Shown: positions 1 to 6,165 of the stretch, in pieces
How positions within the stretch are numbered: position 1 is the stretch's first letter
Layout of the letters: each line of letters begins with the position of its first letter
Assembly (NCBI GenBank): GCA_016218095.1
Contig: JACREV010000079.1
Location: 1 to 7,497, forward strand
Length of the DNA: 7,497 bases
DNA from: Deltaproteobacteria bacterium
GTDB taxonomy: Bacteria > Desulfobacterota > GWC2-55-46
Reading direction: 5' to 3'
Notes under the pieces: model-generated
Told to the model about the DNA's origin: nothing
Seen by the model: the letters and a program-made list of their open reading frames with translations, nothing else
Databases searched by the model: none
Translations under genes and position numbers: made by a program

Positions 1-32
1 GGAAGCTCAACGCCATAAAGGCCGGGCTTTAG
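1..32 (+). CDS. Possible 3' end of an upstream gene (partial)
   Basis: Read from base 3, the sequence gives the tail K-L-N-A-I-K-A-G-L followed by a TAG stop at 30-32. Its codons (AAG, CTC, AAC, GCC, ATA, GGG) match those of the genes downstream. It would end 22 nt before the next start codon, a normal operon spacing. Nothing can be said about function from nine residues, and a chance open stretch of this length is quite possible. Confidence 0.35.
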   Translation, partial: KLNAIKAGL

Positions 33-40
33 CCAACCTA

Positions 41-48
41 AGAAGGAG
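41..48 (+). promoter_or_regulatory. Ribosome binding site of the zinc-ribbon gene
   Basis: AGAAGGAG lies 6 nt upstream of the ATG at 55. It is close to the full anti-SD complement and fixes the start of the small Cys-rich gene. Confidence 0.8.
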
Positions 49-54
49 CCGAGG

Positions 55-309
55 ATGTCTGATACTCAGTACGTGAAGACCTATTCGTGCCCGACCTGCA
101 ACGCTACCGCGAGCGGGAGAGGTCATCTATGCCACCCGAGAAAGGAAGGTCTCCCGTTCGCCTGCGAGTTCTGCGGCAAGACGGTGGAGGACCCGAGGCA
201 CGTCTGCCCCCCGATGCTGGAAAAGATAGAATACACCTGCAGGAAGTGCGGCAGGCTCGCCATCTACGACTCGCTCCTCTGCGACCCCGTGCAGATAGAC
301 GGCGAGTAA
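55..309 (+). CDS. Small triple-CxxC zinc-ribbon-like protein
   Basis: An 84-residue, probably cytoplasmic protein with no signal peptide or membrane segment. It consists of three tandem copies of one motif, C-x2-C-x8-(H)-x-C-x-P. The ligands are C12/C15/H24/C26, C37/C40/H49/C51 and C62/C65/C76. In the third copy the His position is Leu74, so that site has only three Cys ligands. The spacing suggests structural zinc binding, with each unit holding one metal or neighbouring units sharing. A strong Shine-Dalgarno sequence supports the ATG start. The aminotransferase gene follows after 13 nt, so the two are probably co-transcribed. I do not recognise a named family; a nucleic-acid or protein-binding adaptor role is only a guess. 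The gene is very likely real, given the motif repeats, codon use and ribosome site. Confidence 0.85.
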   Translation: MSDTQYVKTYSCPTCNATASGRGHLCHPRKEGLPFACEFCGKTVEDPRHVCPPMLEKIEYTCRKCGRLAIYDSLLCDPVQIDGE

Positions 310-322
310 GGGTAACGCAAGG

Positions 323-1594
323 ATGCCAAAGAGGGTAATAAGGGAAGCTAAAAAATACATCTCCCCCGCGCTCGTCTTCCACTCCGACATAGTCGTAAGG
401 AAGGCGAAAGGCGTATCCGTCGAAGACGAGGACGGACGCGTATACATGGACTTCACCTCAGGGCTTGCCACAGCCAACCTCGGCCACTCGCCGACCGAAG
501 TCATAGAGGCCGCGCGCTCTCAGATGGACAAGCTCGTCCACTCCGGGTGCATATTCTATTACGAGAGCGAGGTCGAGCTCGCAAAGAGGCTTGAGAAGAT
601 AACCCCGCGCTCGATCGGCATGTTCTTCTTCTCTAACAGCGGGGCAGAGGCGGTCGAGGGCGCGATAAAGCTCTCCAGGTTTCATACCGGGAGGCAGGGG
701 ATACTCGCCTTCATGGGCGGCTTCCACGGCAGGACATACGGGGCTTTGACGCTCACCACTTCAGCCGTAAAATACAGGAAAAAGTATCATCCGCTCCTCC
801 CCTCGGTCTACCACTCTCCGTACCCTTACTGCTACAGGTGTCCGATGGGGCAGAGGGTCGAGACCTGCTCAATCGACTGTGTTGAGTACCTCGAGCGCGT
901 ATTCAAGTACCAGATTTCACCCGACGAGGTCGCCTGCGCCGTGATAGAGCCCGTCCTCGGCGAGGGCGGCTACATCGCGCCGCCGATGAAGTTCATGAAG
1001 AGGCTGAAAGACATCTGCCGGAGGGAAGGCATACTGATCGTAGCCGACGAGGTACAGACCGGCTTCGGCAGGACCGGCAGATGGTTCGCCTCAGACCACT
1101 TCGACCTCGACCCTGACATAATCACCATGGCAAAAGGCATAGCCTCGGGCTTTCCATTGAGCGCGATAGGTTCAAGGAAGTCGATAATGTCCAAATGGAC
1201 ACCCGGCGCGCACGGGACGACCTTCGGGGGCAACCCCGTATCGTGCGCCGCGGCCTGCGCTACGATTGACAAGATAGAGAAGGACGACGTGCTCGGGAAC
1301 GCGGAGAGGATGGGCGCGTATGCGCTTGAGCGCCTCAATGCCCTTAAGGAAAAGCGGCGCTCCATAGGCGACGTCCGGGGCCTGGGACTGATGATAGGCG
1401 TTGAGTTTATAAAAAAAGACGGCGCGCCTGACAGGGATGCGACGGGGCGCGTCATAAAGAAGTGCCTCAAGAACGGGCTCGTCCTTATAGAGTGCGGTGT
1501 CGACAAGAACGTGATACGCATCATGCCGCCTCTCACCGTGACCGACAGGGAGATGAAAAAGGCCCTCGATATATTTGAGGAGGCCGTTGTTTGA
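323..1594 (+). CDS. Class III PLP-dependent aminotransferase (GABA/ornithine aminotransferase-like)
   Basis: A 423-residue cytoplasmic fold-type I PLP enzyme of the usual family length. Visible family motifs are SNSGAEA (104-110, phosphate binding), GGFHGRT (132-138), the DEVQTGFGRTG signature (242-252) whose Asp contacts the pyridine nitrogen, the Schiff-base Lys271 in MAKGIASG, and HGTTFGGNP (297-305). The family moves an amino group from an omega-amino or alpha-amino donor to 2-oxoglutarate or pyruvate. Some archaeal relatives are amino-acid racemases, so the substrate cannot be set by sequence alone; 4-aminobutyrate aminotransferase is the nearest label. A loop at 166-186 carries four cysteines (C170, C173, C182, C186), as in archaeal-type members, and could bind metal. 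The ATG at 323 has a modest upstream AAGGG. The 3' end overlaps the next gene by 4 nt, suggesting translational coupling to an envelope enzyme. Confidence 0.93.
   Translation: MPKRVIREAKKYISPALVFHSDIVVRKAKGVSVEDEDGRVYMDFTSGLATANLGHSPTEVIEAARSQMDKLVHSGCIFYYESEVELAKRLEKITPRSIGMFFFSNSGAEAVEGAIKLSRFHTGRQGILAFMGGFHGRTYGALTLTTSAVKYRKKYHPLLPSVYHSPYPYCYRCPMGQRVETCSIDCVEYLERVFKYQISPDEVACAVIEPVLGEGGYIAPPMKFMKRLKDICRREGILIVADEVQTGFGRTGRWFASDHFDLDPDIITMAKGIASGFPLSAIGSRKSIMSKWTPGAHGTTFGGNPVSCAAACATIDKIEKDDVLGNAERMGAYALERLNALKEKRRSIGDVRGLGLMIGVEFIKKDGAPDRDATGRVIKKCLKNGLVLIECGVDKNVIRIMPPLTVTDREMKKALDIFEEAVV
1577..1583 (+). promoter_or_regulatory. Ribosome binding site deciding a TTG start
   Basis: GAGGAGG sits inside the end of the aminotransferase gene, 7 nt before TTG at 1591. 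It is the reason for choosing this non-ATG start, which overlaps the previous stop codon as TTGA. Confidence 0.75.
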
Positions 1595-3762
1595 AAGGCA
1601 CGCAGAAGCCCTTTGTCGTAATAATATCGATTGCGGCGCTCGTCGTATTTTTCCTCCAGCTCGACTGGCTCGTCACCGGAAGGGTCCCGCAGATACCGTC
1701 GATACAGGCGATGGCGCAATTCTTCAGCTTCGTCGGCGACGGGGCCTTCCTGCTGGGTATAGCCGCCCTTCTTTTCCTCTCAGGCTGGTCCTCTAAAAAA
1801 AAAGGGCTCAAGGACAGCGGCAAAGAGAGCGCCCTTGCGGTTGCGCTCGGCGGCGTTGCGGTCCACATATTAAAGGCCGCCTTCGAGCGCCCGAGGATTG
1901 CGCACGGCGGTGCGGATTCCGTAGTGCGCCTGCTTGAGAACCCGTCCATCTTCGACCTCACAGGCAGATACAACTCGTTCCCATCGGGGCACGCAACGGC
2001 CGCGTTCGCCGTCGCATACGTCCTTTCGAAGAGATACCCGCGCCTGGCAATCCCCCTCGATATTACCGCGATGCTGGTCTCCGCCGCGAGGGTATGGCTC
2101 GGCTCGCATTACCCGACGGACGTCCTTGCCGGCGCGTTCCTTGGGATCTCTGCCGGTTACCTCGTCGTGACAAAGACAAGGGCGCGGGAGAAGTGGCTCA
2201 TCGCGGGCTTAGGCCTCCTCGTCATATTCATCTCGTTCTTCAAGACCGGAGGCTTCCTCCTTTTCGACGTCGACGAGGCGGTGTTTTCGGAAGCGTCCCG
2301 GGAGATGCTCGAGACCGGAGACTTCATAACGCCCACGTACAACTACGAGCCGAGGTACGACAAACCCATACTCATCTACTGGTTCATGACAGCCGCCTTC
2401 AAGCTCTTCGGCGTGACCGAGTTCGCGGCGAGGTTCACGTCCTCGATATTCGGCGTCTTTCTATCTTCCATGACGTTCCTCTTCGTGCGCCGCTTAAAGG
2501 GGACGCTCGCGGCAACGTTCGCGACACTCGCGCTCATACTCAACATCGAGTTCTTCATATACAGCCACTCGGCCGTGACCGACATGACGCTCGCTTTTTT
2601 CCTCTCCGCCGCGCTCTTCTCCTTTTATCTCGCGAACGAGGGTGACGGGCGCTTCCGCGTCTTTTTCTGGATAGCCTCCGCCCTTGCGGTCCTCACGAAG
2701 GGCGCGATCGGCATACTCTTCCCCGTCACCATCGCCCTCCTGTACCTGTGGCTCCGCGGGGAGCTTAAAAAATCGACGCAGTTTCTGAAACCCGCCCACA
2801 TCGGGCTCTTCTTCCTCATCGCCGCCCCATGGTTCATAGTCGAGTTCGCGATAAACGGGTGGGAGTTCTTCAACGCCTTCATCGTGAAGCACCACATTCA
2901 GAGGTACTCGGACGTGATATCGAGCCACGGCGGGCCTCTCTATTACTATCTCGGGGTCCTGCTGGCGGCGTTCTTCCCGTGGGTGGCGATGTTGCCGACC
3001 TCGCTCTACTGGGGGTTCAAGGAGCGGCTCAAGGGGGACAAGTCCCTCAACCTCTTCCTCTCGGTCTGGTTCGTATTCGTGCTCGTCTTCTTTTCCATCG
3101 CCAGGACGAAGCTGCCCAACTACATCTTTCCGCTCTTCCCGGCGGCGGGGATGCTCGCCGGGCTAAAAGTCGCCGACCTCGTGGAAGGCAAGGGCAGGAA
3201 GATAAGCGTCTATCTCCTTATCATCATCGCCGCCCTCTTTTCGGCCGCGCTCCTCGCCCTGCCCGCGATGGGTATCAAGATGGATGTCCAGCTCCCTGAT
3301 TGGCACTTCTACTTCCTTGGCCTGCTCTTCCTCGCGATCGCCGCGCTCGGAGCCCTCTCTCTCGTAAAGCCCGTGAGGGCGTTCATCGCCATAGCAGGGG
3401 GTGCGGCGGCGCTCATAATATTCTTGCGCATATACGCCATGCCGCCCCTGAACTCGCACCTTCAGAAGACCCTTTTCGAGTACGCGAGGTATTCGCGTAT
3501 GCTGGATAAGGACTCGACGGTCGCGGCATACGGGATAAACAAGCCTTCTCTCGCCTTTTACGCGAGGAGAAAGGTGCAGAAACTTGAGAAGGACAACCTC
3601 TGCAACTTAAAGGAGTACGCCAAAAAAGGGGATATACTTGTAATCACGACGCCAAAATCCTACGAGGGCGCTGAGGAACTAAAGGCCCTCGATGTCATTG
3701 ACTCAAGGCCCGATTACATGCTCGTCGGCAGGATTTCACCAAGACTGCCACGGTTCGAATAA
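1591..3762 (+). CDS. PAP2 phosphatase - ArnT/PMT-family glycosyltransferase fusion
   Basis: A 723-residue inner-membrane protein with many hydrophobic segments in two fused parts. Residues ~1-195 are a PAP2 (type 2 phosphatidic acid phosphatase) domain. Its motifs are K95-x6-R102, PSGH at 131-134 with catalytic His134, and R167-x5-H173-x3-D177. Residues ~205-615 are an ArnT/PMT-like (GT83/GT39) lipid-linked-sugar glycosyltransferase. It has a first extracytoplasmic loop with D-V-D-E at 226-229 and YDKPILIYW at 256-264, then LTKGAIG at 368-374, and the ArnT hallmark ARTKLPNYIFPLFPA at 504-518. Residues ~617-723 form a soluble C-terminal domain. The family moves a sugar from an undecaprenyl-phosphate carrier to an envelope acceptor such as lipid A. 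The PAP2 half probably dephosphorylates a lipid phosphate, either lipid A or the carrier. There is no stop or frameshift at the junction, so the fusion looks genuine. The start is TTG, coupled to the upstream gene. An A9 run at 1795-1803 may be slippage-prone. Confidence 0.92.
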   Translation: MKGTQKPFVVIISIAALVVFFLQLDWLVTGRVPQIPSIQAMAQFFSFVGDGAFLLGIAALLFLSGWSSKKKGLKDSGKESALAVALGGVAVHILKAAFERPRIAHGGADSVVRLLENPSIFDLTGRYNSFPSGHATAAFAVAYVLSKRYPRLAIPLDITAMLVSAARVWLGSHYPTDVLAGAFLGISAGYLVVTKTRAREKWLIAGLGLLVIFISFFKTGGFLLFDVDEAVFSEASREMLETGDFITPTYNYEPRYDKPILIYWFMTAAFKLFGVTEFAARFTSSIFGVFLSSMTFLFVRRLKGTLAATFATLALILNIEFFIYSHSAVTDMTLAFFLSAALFSFYLANEGDGRFRVFFWIASALAVLTKGAIGILFPVTIALLYLWLRGELKKSTQFLKPAHIGLFFLIAAPWFIVEFAINGWEFFNAFIVKHHIQRYSDVISSHGGPLYYYLGVLLAAFFPWVAMLPTSLYWGFKERLKGDKSLNLFLSVWFVFVLVFFSIARTKLPNYIFPLFPAAGMLAGLKVADLVEGKGRKISVYLLIIIAALFSAALLALPAMGIKMDVQLPDWHFYFLGLLFLAIAALGALSLVKPVRAFIAIAGGAAALIIFLRIYAMPPLNSHLQKTLFEYARYSRMLDKDSTVAAYGINKPSLAFYARRKVQKLEKDNLCNLKEYAKKGDILVITTPKSYEGAEELKALDVIDSRPDYMLVGRISPRLPRFE

Positions 3763-3774
3763 TTTCAGGTTACA

Positions 3775-3902
3775 TCTAAAAATTAGGGATTTTTTACGAG
3801 GTCAAGGAAGGGTGGAAATAAAAAGCGGAGCATATATGTTAATATGTGAGCATTTTTATTTCCGGCCTGACGCAGAGATCGGGAAAAATAACAATTTTTA
3901 GA
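3775..3902. repeat. 128-bp AT-rich imperfect palindrome (MITE-like or long hairpin)
   Basis: Two 50-nt arms (3775-3824 and 3853-3902) are inverted copies of each other. The outer 10 bp match perfectly (TCTAAAAATT at 3775-3784, AATTTTTAGA at 3893-3902). The inner 11 bp also match perfectly (GGAAATAAAAA at 3814-3824, TTTTTATTTCC at 3853-3863). The middles of the arms have largely diverged. The arms keep equal length with no gap needed. The element is about 35% G+C by my count, well below the G+C-rich genes around it. It fills most of the gap between two plus-strand genes and ends 21 nt before the next start codon. No transposase and no clear flanking target duplication is seen. It could be a short non-autonomous inverted-repeat element, a transcript hairpin that protects or stops mRNA, or an operator region. 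Confidence 0.7.
3831..3848. repeat. Central hairpin of the palindromic element
   Basis: CATATAT (3831-3837) pairs with ATATGTG (3842-3848) around a GTTA loop, giving 7 bp with one G-T wobble. It is flanked by GC pairs at 3825-3826/3850-3851, then by A-rich sequence on the left and T-rich sequence on the right (3853-3861). That A-stem-T layout resembles a weak bidirectional terminator, but the stem is A/T-rich, so efficient termination is doubtful. Confidence 0.45.
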
Positions 3903-3923
3903 GGTAGCCATAGCGAGGTCCCC

Positions 3924-5234
3924 GTGAGGAAAAAGGTCATAATAATGGGCGCCGCCGGAAGGGACTTCCACAACTTCAACATGCGATTCAGGAATGACGC
4001 CGGTAGCGAAATTGTCGCCTTCACAGCCGCGCAGATACCGTTCATCGGAGACCGCCTCTATCCCCCTGCCCTCTCAGGGCCGCTCTACCCCGAAGGCATC
4101 CGCATCTTTCTCGAAGACGAGCTCCCCCGCCTCATAACTGACCTTAAGGCCGACGAGGTGGTCTTCTCGTACAGCGACCTCTCTCACGAGGACGTCATGC
4201 ACAGGGCCTCCCTCGTCGTCTCTCTCGGCGCGGACTTCCGCTTCCTCGGCGCTGAGACCACCATGCTCGCTTCGATCAGGCCCGTCATATCGGTCTGCGC
4301 CGTCAGGACAGGCTCCGGCAAGAGCGGTGTCACGAGGTTTATCGCACGGGTCTTAAAAGAGCGGGGGAAAAGGCCCGTTGTCATCCGCCACCCCATGCCA
4401 TACGGCGACCTCGCGGCACAAAGGGCGCAGAGGTTCTCCTCTTACGACGACATGAGGCGTGCGGACTGCACGATAGAGGAGATGGAAGAGTACGAGCCGC
4501 TCGTATCCGACGGCGTGACCGTCTTTGCCGGTGTCGATTACGCCGAGATACTCTCGAACGCCGAAAAAGAGGCGGACGTAATCATATGGGACGGGGGCAA
4601 CAACGACCTGCCGTTCATAAGGCCCGACCTTGAGATAGTCGTAGCAGACCCCCTCCGGCCCGGTCACGAATCATCATACTTCCCCGGAGAGGCTAACGCG
4701 AGGCGCGCCGACTGCCTCGTCATAAACAAGGCCGACTCCGCCGAGGTTGAGGCGGTAAAGACGGTCGAGGCCAACTTAAGCGCTCTCAATCCAACCGCGA
4801 AAATAATAAAGACCGCCTCCGTCGTAAAGGCCGACCCGTCGATAGCCGGAAAGAGCGTCCTTGTCATCGAGGACGGCCCGACGCTTACGCACGGCGGCAT
4901 GGACTTCGGGGCCGGGGTCTACGCCGCGCGCACGTTTGGTGCCCACCCGATAGATGTGCGCCCCTACGCCGTAGGCTCCATAAAGGAGACCCTCAAAAAA
5001 TACCCGAGGCTTACGACACTCCTCCCCGCCATGGGTTACTCGAAGGGGCAGGTGCGGGACCTCGAAGAGACCGTCAACAACACACCTTGCGACCTCGTGC
5101 TTATCGCAACACCCATCGACCTCTCGAGGGTTATCAACATCAGGAAACCTTTCACGCGTGTCGAATACGAGGTGAAGGACATGGAAAAGGACGGGCTCGC
5201 CTCCGTCGTCGCAGGGTTTATCGAGAGGGTATGA
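3924..5234 (+). CDS. COG2403-type P-loop protein, cyclic 2,3-diphosphoglycerate synthetase-like
   Basis: A 436-residue soluble protein. The N-terminal part (~1-115) opens with a Rossmann-like GAAGRDFHNFN (9-19). The central P-loop domain has AVRTGSGKSG (126-135, Lys133) as a Walker A variant lacking the usual first Gly. It continues with HPMPYG (156-161), CTIEEMEEYEP (182-192), a Walker-B-like WDGGNND (222-228), DPLRPGHE (242-249) and a GTPase-like NKAD (268-271). This matches the predicted-GTPase family that includes the archaeal enzyme making cyclic 2,3-diphosphoglycerate from 2,3-diphosphoglycerate and ATP. Whether bacterial members do this is uncertain. I chose GTG at 3924, with GAGG at 3914-3917, because homology begins at once with RKKVIIMGAAG. 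An upstream in-frame GTG at 3846 lies inside the palindrome and would add 26 unrelated residues. The stop overlaps the proline dehydrogenase start by 4 nt (ATGA). Confidence 0.85.
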   Translation: MRKKVIIMGAAGRDFHNFNMRFRNDAGSEIVAFTAAQIPFIGDRLYPPALSGPLYPEGIRIFLEDELPRLITDLKADEVVFSYSDLSHEDVMHRASLVVSLGADFRFLGAETTMLASIRPVISVCAVRTGSGKSGVTRFIARVLKERGKRPVVIRHPMPYGDLAAQRAQRFSSYDDMRRADCTIEEMEEYEPLVSDGVTVFAGVDYAEILSNAEKEADVIIWDGGNNDLPFIRPDLEIVVADPLRPGHESSYFPGEANARRADCLVINKADSAEVEAVKTVEANLSALNPTAKIIKTASVVKADPSIAGKSVLVIEDGPTLTHGGMDFGAGVYAARTFGAHPIDVRPYAVGSIKETLKKYPRLTTLLPAMGYSKGQVRDLEETVNNTPCDLVLIATPIDLSRVINIRKPFTRVEYEVKDMEKDGLASVVAGFIERV

Positions 5235-6079
5235 AGGGACTGCTCTTCATTTTAGCGAAACGCTACATCGCCGGGACGGAAAGGTCCGACGCGATAGGGG
5301 CCGCGCGACAGCTAAACTCCCTCGGAATTCTCGCGGCGATAGACCACCTCGGAGAGAACATAAAGACGAAGGAAGAGGCGAAAGAGACCGTAACCGAATA
5401 TCTCTACCTGCTCGACGAAATAAAGACATCCGGCGTAAACGCCGCAGTCTCCCTGAAGCTCACCCACTTAGGCCTCGATTTCTCGGAGGCGCTTTCCGAA
5501 GAAAACGCCGCCGTCATAATCGAGCGCGCCATTCGATATAACAACACGGTCTGGTTCGACATGGAGTCCTCGGCCTACACGCAGAGGACTTTAGACATTT
5601 ACATAAGGCTCAAGCGCCGGTATCCGAATATCGGCATAGCCGTCCAGAGCTATCTCAAACGGAGCGAGGCGGATGTAAAGCTACTCATATCGAAGGGTGC
5701 GAGCGTGCGCCTCGTAAAAGGCGCGTACAAGGAGCCTCTGGAAATCGCGTTTAAAGACAAGAAGGACGTGGACGAGAGTTTCGAGCGCCTCATGAAGATG
5801 ATGCTCGCCTCCGGCAACATGACCGCGATAGCCACTCACGACGAAAGGCTTATAAACGAGGCGAAGAGGTTCATTGAAGAAAAAAAGATACCGAGGGGTT
5901 CTTTCGAGTTCGAGATGCTGCTCGGGATAAAACGTACGCTACAGAAAAAACTCGCCGAGGAGGGTTATCAGGTCAGGACATATATCCCTTACGGGAAAGA
6001 TTGGCTGCCGTATACTATCAGAAGGTTGAGAGAGAGAAAGGAGAATATATATTTTGTGGTGAGGAATATTTTTGATTAG
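5231..6079 (+). CDS. Proline dehydrogenase, monofunctional, FAD-dependent
   Basis: A 282-residue enzyme that oxidises L-proline to 1-pyrroline-5-carboxylate, passing electrons through FAD to the membrane quinone pool. It matches the PRODH TIM-barrel by its motifs: SLKLTHLGL (74-82), DMESS (110-114), VQSYLKRS (138-145), RLVKGAYKEP (160-169), THDERL (202-207), FEFEMLLG (225-232). The C-terminal substrate-binding signature RTYIPYGKDW (249-258) and YTIRRLRER (261-269) supplies the arginines that hold the proline carboxylate. The length fits stand-alone bacterial PRODHs; there is no P5C dehydrogenase domain, and none is encoded nearby. The ATG at 5231 overlaps the previous stop as ATGA. Its GAGAGGG lies unusually close (1 nt), so translation probably depends on ribosomes finishing the upstream gene. 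The gene symbol (putA or prodh type) is left open. Confidence 0.93.
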   Translation: MKGLLFILAKRYIAGTERSDAIGAARQLNSLGILAAIDHLGENIKTKEEAKETVTEYLYLLDEIKTSGVNAAVSLKLTHLGLDFSEALSEENAAVIIERAIRYNNTVWFDMESSAYTQRTLDIYIRLKRRYPNIGIAVQSYLKRSEADVKLLISKGASVRLVKGAYKEPLEIAFKDKKDVDESFERLMKMMLASGNMTAIATHDERLINEAKRFIEEKKIPRGSFEFEMLLGIKRTLQKKLAEEGYQVRTYIPYGKDWLPYTIRRLRERKENIYFVVRNIFD

Positions 6080-6091
6080 CAGACTTACAGG

Positions 6092-6119
6092 AAAAATGAG
6101 CGGTGCTGGAAAGCCCCGC
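6092..6119 (-). terminator. Intrinsic terminator of the moa/mog genes
   Basis: Read on the minus strand, GCGGGGCT (6119-6112) pairs with AGCACCGC (6107-6100) around a TTCC loop, with one mismatch in eight. After TCA come five T residues (6096-6092). It lies 46 nt past the mogA stop and 12 nt before the converging proline dehydrogenase stop, where it would prevent antisense read-through. The plus strand has no T tract after the stem, so it probably works one way only. Confidence 0.6.
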
Positions 6120-6165
6120 CTATCAAGCACGATAAGCGCGTCCAGCCGCGCCTGATCCTGATGCC

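Noticed and set aside
970..1719. Long open frame on the minus strand across the aminotransferase
   Set aside because: It is the antisense shadow of a gene with all catalytic motifs. The translation is low-complexity Ser/Pro/Arg-rich with no recognisable domain.
2094..2645. Alternative plus-strand frame within the fusion gene
   Set aside because: The product is Arg/His-rich, typical of an off-frame read of G+C-rich DNA. The true frame carries the PAP2 and ArnT motifs continuously.
3769..3910. Target-site duplication flanking the palindrome
   Set aside because: Bases just outside the two ends (TTACA on the left, GGTAG on the right) do not form a direct repeat, so insertion by transposition is not shown.
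3846..3923. Upstream GTG start for the COG2403 gene, adding 26 residues
   Set aside because: It lies inside the palindromic element with AT-rich non-coding composition and no SD. Family-like sequence begins at GTG 3924, which has GAGG upstream.
6136..6151. GCGCG/CGCGC hairpin downstream of mogA as the terminator
   Set aside because: It has only a 5-bp stem and no real T tract. The hairpin at 6100-6119 with five T is a better terminator.
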